A DNA stretch of 47,845 nt, taken from assembly GCA_025356015.1 (NCBI GenBank), contig JANXYO010000086.1:1-47845 (forward strand), in the 5' to 3' direction. This stretch comes from Spirochaetaceae bacterium. GTDB lineage: Bacteria > Spirochaetota > Spirochaetia > Treponematales > Rectinemataceae. Under the pieces are notes generated by a model. It was not told the origin of the DNA and did not search any database. It saw nothing but the letters and a program-made list of their open reading frames with translations. This document shows, piece by piece, positions 13,993 to 22,131 of this stretch. Every line of letters starts with the position of its first letter. Within the stretch, counting starts at the first letter, position 1. Both the position numbers and the translations under genes were made by a program.

Positions 13993-16122
13993 ATGTCAGA
14001 CTGGTTCGACACCGATGCGGTGACCAAGGGCTACGACTCCCGCATCATGGGGCGCATCTTCGGCTACCTTCGTCATTACAAGCTCGCCGTGGCGGTCACG
14101 GCCCTCGCCCTCGTGGTGGGCACTGCCGGCGAGCTTTTCCTGCCCGTCCTGATACGGCGGATCGTGGACGAGTCCCTCATGTCCTCCTGGTACGCGGTCG
14201 ATCGCCGCGCCGGCCTCTTGAGCGAGGGAGCGCCCCTGGGCCTACGCCCAGCCGAAGGAGGCAAGGCGGGCGACCCCATCCTCGGCGGCCGCGTCTACAT
14301 AAGGGCCGCGAGGCTCTCGGCCCTCACCGGGACTGAGCGCCGGAGCCTTGAGGACTCTGGCCTCCTCGACCGCGCCCCCCGCTACCTGTTCCGCGTCGAT
14401 CCGGCAGACAAGGCCCAGGCCGCGGCGGTTACGGCCAACGCGGCCTCCATGACCGTAGCCGACGGCCTGGGCTCGATGTCGGTGACCGATTTGAGGAAGC
14501 TGTCCGTCCTGGACGCCCGTGCCATCAGGAAGGGTGACGCGGCCGTCCTTGCGGCGAACGCGGCCCTCCTCCTCGCGGCCCTCGCCGTGGTCCTGGCCAC
14601 CGCCTTCATCCAGACCTTAGTCGCGAACCTCCTGGGGCAGAGGATAATGAAGGACCTCCGCATGGAGCTCTTCAGGCACACGGCAACGAGGTCCCTCTCC
14701 TTCCTCTCCCGGCAGCCGGTGGGACGCCTCGTCACCCGCCTGACGAGCGACGTCGAGACCATCAACCAGTTCTTCACCGACGTGGTAGTCGCCTTCATCA
14801 AGGACTTCTCCATCATGATAGGGGTGGTGGCCGTCCTCCTCGGCCTCGACCTGCGCCTTGGGGCAGCCGTGGTGGCGAGCCTTCCTCCCGTGCTCCTCGT
14901 GAGCGCCGTGGCGAGGAAGAGGGCGCGCGACGCTTTCAGGCGCCAGAGGCAATGGACCTCGAAGGTCAACAGCTACATAGCGGAGCAGATCGCCGGCATC
15001 ACGGTGGTCAAGCTCCTCGTGCGCGAGGAGGACTCGAAGCGGGAGTTCGAGGGCCACGACGCCGAGCTCATGAGGGCCAACCTGGGCGAGATGTACGTCT
15101 ACGCCACCTTCCGCCCCATCGTGGACTTCCTCTCGAGCCTGTCCACGGCGATCATCATCTACGTGGGCGCCTACCTGGTCGGCTCTCACCTGCTCAGCCT
15201 CGGGACCCTCATCGCCTTCGTCAACCTCATAAGGATGTTCTACTCCCCCGTCATGGACATCTCGGAGAAGTACACCCTGCTGCAGAGCGCGATGGCCGGG
15301 GGCGAGAGGGTCTTCGCCCTCCTCGACGCCAATGATGCGATCCCCGACGAGGCCCCCGCCGGGCGCACCCCCGTGATCGCGGGCAGGATCGAGTTCGACC
15401 ACGTGTGGTTCGCCTACAAGGGCGAGGACTGGGTCATCAAGGACCTCTCCTTCGTCGTGGAGCCGGGCGAGACCGTCGCGATCGTCGGCTACACCGGGGC
15501 CGGCAAGACAACAATCGCGAGCCTCATCACCAGGCTCTGGGACGTGCAGAAAGGAGAGATACGCCTCGACGGGAGACCGATACGCAGCTACTCCCTGTCT
15601 GAGCTCAGGCGCTCGATCCTGCCCGTGCTCCAGGAGGTCTTCCTCTTCTCGGGCAGCATCGAGGACAACATCCGCCTTGGGACCGACGTGAGCGAGGAGA
15701 GGATGAGGCTGGCCTCCCGCGCCGTCCACGCCGAGGACTTCATCACCCGCCTGGGCTCGGGCTACGCGACCCAGCTCGCCGAGGGGGCGACCAACATCTC
15801 CCAGGGACAGCGGCAGCTTCTGTCCTTCGCCCGGGTCCTCGCCCACTCGCCGGCCGTCGTCATTCTCGACGAGGCGACGAGCTCGATAGACACCGAGACC
15901 GAGACGATGATCCAGAGCGGCCTCGAGGCCCTGCTCGCCGGCAGGACGAGCCTTGTGATCGCGCACAGGCTCTCGACTATCAAGCACGCCGACCGTATCA
16001 TCGCCCTTGCGGGCGGGAGGATGGCCGAGCAGGGCAGCCACGACGAGCTGCTCGAGCGCCGCGGCCTCTACTGGAACCTCTACCGCCTCCAGTACGGCGG
16101 CAAGATGGAGGACATCGATTGA
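13993..16122 (+). CDS. ABC exporter half-transporter, catalytic partner with a large external loop
   Basis: A 709-residue ABC exporter subunit, about 110-130 residues longer than usual. Walker A is GYTGAGKTT (499-507), Walker B ends in the full catalytic pair ILDE (Glu627), but the signature is ISQGQ (602-606) instead of LSGGQ. The extra length lies between helix 1 (about residues 30-55) and helix 2 (about 187-208): residues 60-185 form a hydrophilic, helix-rich insertion that must sit outside the membrane and could bind substrate or a periplasmic partner. It forms a heterodimer with the preceding subunit. Its TGA overlaps the TTG start of the following 901-residue protein, so all three are probably made together. 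Confidence 0.9.
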   Translation: MSDWFDTDAVTKGYDSRIMGRIFGYLRHYKLAVAVTALALVVGTAGELFLPVLIRRIVDESLMSSWYAVDRRAGLLSEGAPLGLRPAEGGKAGDPILGGRVYIRAARLSALTGTERRSLEDSGLLDRAPRYLFRVDPADKAQAAAVTANAASMTVADGLGSMSVTDLRKLSVLDARAIRKGDAAVLAANAALLLAALAVVLATAFIQTLVANLLGQRIMKDLRMELFRHTATRSLSFLSRQPVGRLVTRLTSDVETINQFFTDVVVAFIKDFSIMIGVVAVLLGLDLRLGAAVVASLPPVLLVSAVARKRARDAFRRQRQWTSKVNSYIAEQIAGITVVKLLVREEDSKREFEGHDAELMRANLGEMYVYATFRPIVDFLSSLSTAIIIYVGAYLVGSHLLSLGTLIAFVNLIRMFYSPVMDISEKYTLLQSAMAGGERVFALLDANDAIPDEAPAGRTPVIAGRIEFDHVWFAYKGEDWVIKDLSFVVEPGETVAIVGYTGAGKTTIASLITRLWDVQKGEIRLDGRPIRSYSLSELRRSILPVLQEVFLFSGSIEDNIRLGTDVSEERMRLASRAVHAEDFITRLGSGYATQLAEGATNISQGQRQLLSFARVLAHSPAVVILDEATSSIDTETETMIQSGLEALLAGRTSLVIAHRLSTIKHADRIIALAGGRMAEQGSHDELLERRGLYWNLYRLQYGGKMEDID

Positions 16123-18824
16123 GGGAGATCGACGCAAGGCTGGAGGGCATCGCCCGAGCGCTCACCTTCGACGACGAGGTGAGGACGAGCACCGATACGA
16201 TCAACCGACTCTGCGCCAGGTCGGCGAACAAGACCCATTTCTTCTTCGGCTGCCACGTGAGCGGGATCAAGAACCTCGTCTACTCCAAGGCGATCGACAT
16301 GGCCCTGCTCTACAACGCCATACGCTCGGCCCACCGCGACACCAGGCTAAGGGCCCTCGAGAGGCTGCGCGACGAGGCCAACAACTACCAGGGCCTCGAG
16401 ATGCCCTACAACACCAGGCGGATCCTCATCGCCCTCATGAAGGAGACGGTCAAGGCAAGGGGTGACCTGAGGCAGCAGCACCGCTACATAGCCGCCTTCA
16501 ACCAGACCCTCTCGGGCCGGGCCTATGTCGTCCGCACGATGCTGGACGAGCTCGGCCTCGCGGAGGTCCCCGAGGCCTCTCGGCGCGGTCCCGGAGCCAG
16601 GGCGGCGGGCTGGGACGACCACGTCTACGACAACGCCGGTCCGGGACGCAAGACCCCTGCCCAGCTCGTGCTCGACGCCTACATCAAGGGCCTCTCCAGG
16701 ATCACGATAGTCTACGAGGACCTCATGGAGGAGGAGCCGGTCAGGGAAGCCCTCGAGGCCGGAAGGATCATGGGAATCGAGGTGGGCATCGGGGTCGAGT
16801 GCATCGTGCAGACCGGGGAGAGGGAGAGGATCTACCACATCCTCCTGCTTGACTGCTGCGACGAGGCAGAGAAGGTCGCCTCCCTCTTCCGCTGTGCGGA
16901 TTTCAGGCGCCTCGAGAAGCTGCTCGAGCGCGACTACGCCGAGTACGACCGCGCCTACTGCGAGCTCCTCGAGGCCTTCAACTCGAAGGCCCTGGCCAGC
17001 GTGAACAAGGGCTTCGAGGGCGGGGAGGGGGCCCTTGCCCCCTTGAGCATCAAGGCCCTCAAGGAATACGCCAACGGCCGCCACCTCTTCCACGTCCACC
17101 TGGGGCGCTTCCTCTTCCAGCGGATCTCGCGCATCCGCGAGGCGAGAAAGAGGGTGGATCCCGGGGACGAGATCTGCGAGCTCTCGGCGGCCGACTTGAG
17201 GCGCCGCTTCTTCGACCCTCTGTACAGCGAGATCCTGCCGCGCTGCGACTTCCTCAAGGCCGCGAGGCTCTACACCCAGGTGTCGGAGATGAACGCGGGC
17301 AGGAGCGCGCCCCAGGTCCGAGTCGCCTACTCGAGGATCCTGGGCGGGGAGATCGGGACCTGCGTGCGCCACCTCCTCGCGAACCCGCGCGACATACACG
17401 CCATAGAGGTCTGGAACAACAGGATAGTGGTCGAGGGCAAGGCGCAGAAGGCGCGCTTCCTCGAGTCCCTGCGGCGCTCGCTCAACTCAGGCGACGCCGT
17501 GGGCGCCGCGGCCCTCCTCGAGGAGGCCTCGATCGGAGGGATCCCGCCCGATGTCCTCAAGGACGTTGTGCGGCACTATTCGGCCAGTCCCTTGCAGTCG
17601 CGCATCGTGAGCGCCTCGGATGGCTACAACCACCTCGCGCCCGGGATGGGCTTCGCGCCACTGCACCTGGTGCGGAACTGGCGGCAGGTGATGAGCACGA
17701 ACCGCTCCTCGCCCCTGCCCCTCCTACTGTCCTCGCCGCGGCGCGTCCTGGGCGCCGCGGGCGAGAGGATACTCCCTCTCGGCAAGGAGAGGGCGAGGCC
17801 GGGCCATGTGGGCCGCCTGCGCGGCGCCCTCGCCCGCCTCGCCGAGCGGGTGGCAGCGGCCTTGAGGCTCATGCGCGACCTCAACGCAGGCATAAGGAAC
17901 GCCGGCCGCATGCTCGGCGGGGCGATGCTGGCCGTGGCGATCGGCGAGCTGCTCTCGCTGGCATCGGGCTTTCCCTTTTCATTCGGGGCCTTCGCCTTCT
18001 TCGCCTGGTTCGGGATAACCTACAGCCGCAATTTCATCGTCGACATGTCGGCGCGCCACGGCCTCCATCCGAGCCGATGGCGCCTTTCCTCATTCGACTC
18101 GACGAACGCGGCCAACTCCGTCTTCTTCACCTTTCAGTCGATCGCCCTGCTGCGCTTCGTGGAGCAGCTCCTCGACCATTTCGTCTTCAGCGGCCTTGCC
18201 GCCTCCCTCCACTTGAGCGACATCCAGCTCCGCCTCGTGCGCTTCATACCCCTCGCCCTCGTGAATGGAACCTACATCTACAGCCACAACACCCTGCGGG
18301 GCTTCACCAAGGGAGCGAAGCGCGCGAATTTCTGGAGGAGCGCCCTGGCCTTCCCCCTGGCCGTCGGGCTCTCCTACCTCAACCGCTGGCCCTCGCTCAT
18401 CCCTGGCGCCCTGGTCAACAAGGTAGCCTCGGACATCATCGGCGGCTTCACCGAGGTGACCTTCAAGATCCTCAAGGAGTCGAGGAGGGCGAGGCAGATG
18501 TACGAGGCCCTCCTGCCCGTGATAGCTGGCCACGCGGATTCCAAGAGCGCGAGGTATGCCCAGAGGCTCGCCATCCTCGACACCCTGTATGTCTGGGGCA
18601 ACACACCGAGGGGCAAGGAGGCCCTGCGCAAGGCAGTCGACGCGAGCCCCGACCGCATGGCTATCTGGGCCCGTCTCGCCGATCCCGTGAGGCGCTACGA
18701 GAAATACGTGACCCTCATCACGAAGAAGACCTCGTGGCGGAAGCCCGGGCGCATAAAGCTCGAGTTTCTCAGGCTCTCGGCTGCCTTCAGCTACTGGCTC
18801 GAGCGGAACAGCCCGAGGCGCTAG
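16119..18824 (+). CDS. Large membrane protein of unknown function with a degenerate PHP-like region
   Basis: A 901-residue protein I do not recognise. Residues about 178-245 (from TPAQLVLDAYIKGLSRITIV through GIEVGIGVE to RIYHILLLD) follow the pattern of PHP-type phosphoesterase strands, but the first HxH motif and the TDH motif are missing, so the metal site appears lost. Residues 300-560 are mixed and soluble, with a notable SDGYNHLAPGMGFAPLHLVR block near 498-519. Residues about 593-780 contain four or more hydrophobic segments, followed by a helical C-terminal tail. No signal peptide is seen. The start is a TTG inside ATTGA, overlapping the stop of the second ABC subunit, which implies translational coupling. 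The link to the exporter (accessory, substrate-modifying or regulatory subunit) is inference. Confidence 0.8.
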   Translation: MREIDARLEGIARALTFDDEVRTSTDTINRLCARSANKTHFFFGCHVSGIKNLVYSKAIDMALLYNAIRSAHRDTRLRALERLRDEANNYQGLEMPYNTRRILIALMKETVKARGDLRQQHRYIAAFNQTLSGRAYVVRTMLDELGLAEVPEASRRGPGARAAGWDDHVYDNAGPGRKTPAQLVLDAYIKGLSRITIVYEDLMEEEPVREALEAGRIMGIEVGIGVECIVQTGERERIYHILLLDCCDEAEKVASLFRCADFRRLEKLLERDYAEYDRAYCELLEAFNSKALASVNKGFEGGEGALAPLSIKALKEYANGRHLFHVHLGRFLFQRISRIREARKRVDPGDEICELSAADLRRRFFDPLYSEILPRCDFLKAARLYTQVSEMNAGRSAPQVRVAYSRILGGEIGTCVRHLLANPRDIHAIEVWNNRIVVEGKAQKARFLESLRRSLNSGDAVGAAALLEEASIGGIPPDVLKDVVRHYSASPLQSRIVSASDGYNHLAPGMGFAPLHLVRNWRQVMSTNRSSPLPLLLSSPRRVLGAAGERILPLGKERARPGHVGRLRGALARLAERVAAALRLMRDLNAGIRNAGRMLGGAMLAVAIGELLSLASGFPFSFGAFAFFAWFGITYSRNFIVDMSARHGLHPSRWRLSSFDSTNAANSVFFTFQSIALLRFVEQLLDHFVFSGLAASLHLSDIQLRLVRFIPLALVNGTYIYSHNTLRGFTKGAKRANFWRSALAFPLAVGLSYLNRWPSLIPGALVNKVASDIIGGFTEVTFKILKESRRARQMYEALLPVIAGHADSKSARYAQRLAILDTLYVWGNTPRGKEALRKAVDASPDRMAIWARLADPVRRYEKYVTLITKKTSWRKPGRIKLEFLRLSAAFSYWLERNSPRR

Positions 18825-18836
18825 GGTTTTTGAGCC

Positions 18837-18866
18837 TTGCCCCCCTTAAGGCCCGGTGAGTAACTT
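18837..18866 (+). promoter_or_regulatory. Candidate promoter for the sugar dehydrogenase (leaderless layout)
   Basis: TTGCCC (18837-18842), 18 bases, TAACTT (18861-18866), then 7 bases to the ATG at 18874. It overlaps the tail of nothing, lying just after the stop of the 901-residue gene. Confidence 0.45.
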
Positions 18867-18873
18867 GCAGGAC

Positions 18874-20049
18874 ATGAGGCCGGGGGTGTTCATGTCGTCT
18901 TGCCCGAGATCGCACGCTTGGGCGCTCGTCATCGCGGCTCTTGCATGGGCCCTCGGTCCCGCTGCTCCCGGCCCCTCTACCGCCCAGTCTGCTCCGGGGA
19001 TCAGGCTCGAGGAACTCGCCACGGGCCTCGAGCATCCCCTCATGCTCACGGCGCCGAGCGGCGATGACAGGCTCTTTGTCGTCGAGCAGGCCGGCCGGAT
19101 CAGGATCATGAAGCGGGGTATCCTCCTTTCGCGCCCCTTCCTCGACTTGAGCGATCGCGTCATGTACCGGGGCGAGCGAGGCCTCCTCAACCTGGCCTTC
19201 CACCCCGACTACGCCCGCAACGGCCTTTTCTATGTCTACTTCACAGACCGCGAGGGAACGATACGCATCGAGCGTTTCTCCAGGGGAAGGGATCCCGATC
19301 TCGCGGAAGCCGGCTCGGCCAGGCCCCTGCTGTCGATAGAGCACGGGAGCTACGCCAACCACAATGGCGGCCTCCTTCTCTTTGGCCCCGACGGGATGCT
19401 TTACATCGGGGTGGGCGACGGCGGAGGTGCGGGCGACCCCCTTGGCAGCGGCCAGAGCCTCGGGACCCTCCTGGGCAAGCTCCTGCGCATCGACGTGGAC
19501 CACGGCGAGCCCTACACCATACCTGCCGACAACCCCTTCCTGGGAAGGCGGGACGCCAGGGCCGAGATCTGGGCCTACGGGCTGCGCAATCCCTGGAGGT
19601 GCGCCTTTGACCGAGACGAGGGTCTCCTGTATATCGCCGACGTTGGCCAGGACAGGTGGGAGGAGATAGACATCTCCCCTGCGGCATCGGGGGGGCTGAA
19701 CTACGGCTGGAACCTCATGGAGGGCAATCATCCCTTCGCCTCCGGGCGGGAGGTCCAGGGACTTGTCCCTCCCGTCCTCGAGTACGGCCACGGGGAGGGC
19801 TGCTCGGTCACGGGAGGCTTTGTCTACCGTGGCAGCCTGATCCCGGCCCTCTCCGGCTCCTACCTCTACGGGGACTATTGCTCTGGCTGGATCAGGAGCT
19901 TCCGCTGGGCGGGCGGGGTGGCCCGCGATGGCAGGGAGCTGTATCCAGGCGGGGCGGGGAGGATGCTCTCCTTCGGCGAGGACTCCTCCCACGAGGCCTA
20001 TGTCCTCACCGACCGGGGCATCGTGTACAGGATCCTCGCCGCGCCTTAG
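18874..20049 (+). CDS. Secreted PQQ-type sugar dehydrogenase (soluble glucose/aldose dehydrogenase fold)
   Basis: A 391-residue six-bladed beta-propeller of the GSDH family. A signal peptide (WALVIAALAWALGPAAPGPS) is followed by the family opening LEELATGLEHPLMLT, RGLLNLAFHPDYARNGLFYVY, the YANHNGGLLLFGPDGMLYIG core whose His belongs to the active-site region, GVGDGGGAGDP, and GLRNPWRCAFD. Members use PQQ to oxidise aldoses in the periplasm, but some homologues have no shown activity, and no PQQ biosynthesis genes are visible here. Three in-frame starts exist (GTG 18856, ATG 18874, ATG 18892); 18874 was chosen because a -10 box lies 7 bases upstream. It is followed by a nitroreductase gene with its own promoter. 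Confidence 0.88.
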   Translation: MRPGVFMSSCPRSHAWALVIAALAWALGPAAPGPSTAQSAPGIRLEELATGLEHPLMLTAPSGDDRLFVVEQAGRIRIMKRGILLSRPFLDLSDRVMYRGERGLLNLAFHPDYARNGLFYVYFTDREGTIRIERFSRGRDPDLAEAGSARPLLSIEHGSYANHNGGLLLFGPDGMLYIGVGDGGGAGDPLGSGQSLGTLLGKLLRIDVDHGEPYTIPADNPFLGRRDARAEIWAYGLRNPWRCAFDRDEGLLYIADVGQDRWEEIDISPAASGGLNYGWNLMEGNHPFASGREVQGLVPPVLEYGHGEGCSVTGGFVYRGSLIPALSGSYLYGDYCSGWIRSFRWAGGVARDGRELYPGGAGRMLSFGEDSSHEAYVLTDRGIVYRILAAP

Positions 20050-20054
20050 GGAGG

Positions 20055-20084
20055 TTGCGTGCGCAGCGATGCCGCCGCTACACT
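20055..20084 (+). promoter_or_regulatory. Candidate promoter for the nitroreductase gene
   Basis: TTGCGT (20055-20060), 18 bases, TACACT (20079-20084). A transcript from about 20091 would carry the AAGGAG (20107-20112) in front of the ATG at 20120, so this gene would have a short normal leader. Confidence 0.45.
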
Positions 20085-20119
20085 TTGAGCGGCCATGGGG
20101 CCATCAAGGAGCGGGCAGG

Positions 20120-20975
20120 ATGAGCGAAACCAAATACCCGAACGAAACCATACGGATCCTTTTCGAGCGCGGGAGCGTCCGCCACTACCAGAAGCGTGAC
20201 ATAGACGAGGAGACCCTGTCCTGGGTCCTCGGCTCCGCGGGCCACGCGGCCTCGGGGGGGAACCTCCAGCCATGGTCGATCATCGCCGTGCGCGATGAGG
20301 CGAAGCGCGTAGCGCTCGCCGGGCTCTGCGAGCAGAAGTTCATTGGCACGGCCCCCGTGGTCCTCGTGTTCTGCATCGACATGGAGAGGAACCGCAGGAT
20401 CGCCGAGCGTGGAATCGCGCCCTACTCAGCGCACCGGGCCTTCCGCCATTTCTGGATAGCCTACCAGGACATCATGATAGCGGCTCAAGAGCGCCTGCAC
20501 GGCGGCCGATTCCCTCGGCCTCGGCTCCTGCTACATCGGAACCATCGTCGAGCACATGGGGGCGGCCTCCGAGCTCCTCGGCCTGGGAGACAGGCTCCTG
20601 CCGGTCGAGGTCCTGCCCATTGGCTATCCCGCCGATCAGCCCAGGAGCCGGGGCAAGTTCCCGACCGGGATCATGGTCCACCGTGACAGCTACGCCGAGC
20701 CAGATATGGAAGGCCTCTACGCGGCCTACCAGGAGAGGGAGAAGGGCTGGACCATGTCGGTGACACCCGAGAACCTCGAGAGTTTCCGCGATTGCTGCGA
20801 AGCCGTCGAGGGTCAGAAATTCGCCGCCCGCGCCGTCGCCGATGTGGAGGCCCGGGGGGCCTTCAACGCCGTCCAGTACCGCTTCGGCCTCCACTACTCG
20901 GCCGACACCATGCCCCTGGGCAACGGCGGATTCATTGAGGCTATAACGAAGCGGGGACTGGACGTGTTTCGCTAG
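20120..20975 (+). pseudogene. Nitroreductase-family flavoprotein with a single-base frameshift
   Basis: The gene begins MSETKYP after AAGGAG and encodes an FMN-dependent nitroreductase-like domain: GSVRHYQKRDIDEETL, then HAASGGNLQPWSIIAV (FMN phosphate region). The frame breaks at GCT CAA GAG (20484-20492): removing one A of the AA at 20487-20488 restores AQSACTAADSLGLGSCYIG, exactly the family's next motif, and the protein then runs in frame to the TAG at 20973-20975 (about 284 residues), ending in a conserved-looking C-terminal extension. The change is one extra base and not a slippery heptamer, so programmed shifting is unlikely. It is either a recent pseudogene or a sequencing error; read-level evidence would decide. 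Confidence 0.85.
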
Positions 20976-21010
20976 ACCGTTTTCCTCACAGACAGCGTGG
21001 GCTATGCGGG

Positions 21011-21610
21011 CTAGAGGCCGCCCAGGAAGGACTGCCTGTCGATCTCGACAGCCGAGGCCTGGGCCTCGCTGCCTTCACGCAGCTTGGAATAGACGGGCAT
21101 GTCCATGTAGCGCAGGGTGAGGGGGCGCTCGAGGGCCATGCGCACCGAGGAGTCCTCCCAGCGCGATTCCTTGGGATCGAGGGAGTTCGGCTCCCCGTAC
21201 TTCGCCACCAGGTCAGTGTAGACCGAGTAGTGGTCGATCTTGTCGGGATTGAGCACGAGGATCATCACCCATAGCTTGTTGTCGAGGAACTGAAAGTAGC
21301 CGTGCTTCACGAATGAGGTGCCGGCGACGTCGATGAGGCTCTGGTTTGGCGAGGGGAGGAGGGAGACGTCCTCGGGCCCGCGGTAGAGGAAAAGGGATTC
21401 CTTCTTGAGGGCGGCGATGACGCTGTCCCGGTCCATGCCGAGCTCGACGCCGCGGAAGGCGCGAGGAAGCGCGGCGGCCTTTTTCGCCTGAGCATCGGCT
21501 GGCAGGGCGACGGAAAGCAGGGCGATCGCCGCAAGGGCAGCCGCGAGGATCCAGGCGGGAAGGGGACGAAGGTTGGTACCGGGTTCGACGATCATGGCTC
21601 GTGACCTCAT
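21011..21610 (-). CDS. Secreted protein of unknown function
   Basis: A 199-residue protein with a signal peptide (AWILAAALAAIALLSVALPADA) and a small soluble domain. The segment FRGVELGMDRDSVIAALKKE resembles the short helix-strand repeat of SmpA/OmlA-like and related exported proteins, followed by a YFQFLDNKLWVMILVLN strand pair and VAKYGEPNSLDPKE; the family is not recognised with confidence. Its start overlaps the stop of the upstream CNBD gene (ATGA at 21607-21610), so it is co-translated with it and with the potassium channel two genes upstream. A second in-frame ATG at 21593-21595 is possible. Function unknown; it may be a periplasmic partner of the channel, which is inference only. Confidence 0.75.
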   Translation of the reverse strand: MRSRAMIVEPGTNLRPLPAWILAAALAAIALLSVALPADAQAKKAAALPRAFRGVELGMDRDSVIAALKKESLFLYRGPEDVSLLPSPNQSLIDVAGTSFVKHGYFQFLDNKLWVMILVLNPDKIDHYSVYTDLVAKYGEPNSLDPKESRWEDSSVRMALERPLTLRYMDMPVYSKLREGSEAQASAVEIDRQSFLGGL

Positions 21611-22122
21611 CTCGACAGGGCTATGCTGAGGGCGGTGGAGAGCTTTAGCACGTCCTCGTTGCCCTTGCGCACACGGGAGCAGAGGACACTCGCTATCCTC
21701 CTGATGATCGAGAGGCCGATCTTCGGATCGGCATCGCAGAGGGCGAGGAAGTCCTTGCGGTTGATCTCGTACAGGACGCAGTCCGAGCTGGCCGTGATTG
21801 TCGCGCTCCGCGGCTCCGGTCCGAACATCGCCATCTCGCCGAAGACCGAGGCCCTGTCTGAGCTCAGCTTGTTCATCGACTTCTCGGTCTTGGCGAAATC
21901 CCTCTCGCCAAGCTTGAGGGTGAGGTTCTTGGTCACGTCGACCTCGCCCCTTATGAAGAGGTACATGGTCTCGCCCTGCTCGCCCTCGTGCATGATGGCC
22001 CCGCCCGACTTCACCGACACACGCTTGGCTATGGCGATCACCTTGTCGATCTGCTCCTCCGAGAGGTCTCGCAGGATGGCCACATTGCGCAGGAGGCCGG
22101 TCTCTTTCTCGCTGATCGCCAT
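21607..22122 (-). CDS. Stand-alone cyclic-nucleotide-binding domain protein
   Basis: A 171-residue protein with one Crp-type cyclic-nucleotide-binding domain and no DNA-binding helix-turn-helix. The phosphate-binding cassette reads FGEMAMFGPEPRSATITA, with the Gly-Glu pair and the Arg-Ser-Ala triplet that bind the ribose and cyclic phosphate, so ligand binding is likely. A stretch of about 15 residues (KLGERDFAKTEKSMN) is inserted before the cassette, and a C-terminal helix (SIIRRIASVLCSRVRK) follows as a probable relay or dimer helix. It starts 9 bases after the potassium channel gene, suggesting that it is a separate sensor subunit for that channel. No nucleotide cyclase lies in the window. 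Confidence 0.88.
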   Translation of the reverse strand: MAISEKETGLLRNVAILRDLSEEQIDKVIAIAKRVSVKSGGAIMHEGEQGETMYLFIRGEVDVTKNLTLKLGERDFAKTEKSMNKLSSDRASVFGEMAMFGPEPRSATITASSDCVLYEINRKDFLALCDADPKIGLSIIRRIASVLCSRVRKGNEDVLKLSTALSIALSR

Positions 22123-22131
22123 GTCCGCCTC

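Noticed and set aside
14617-16137. A 506-codon minus-strand frame over the second ABC subunit
   Set aside because: Shadow of a real gene with intact Walker motifs; composition is low complexity and no ribosome site is present.
20480-20495. Programmed frameshift in the nitroreductase gene
   Set aside because: GCTCAAGAGC is not a slippery heptamer, and neither a stop codon at the shift nor an internal SD is seen.
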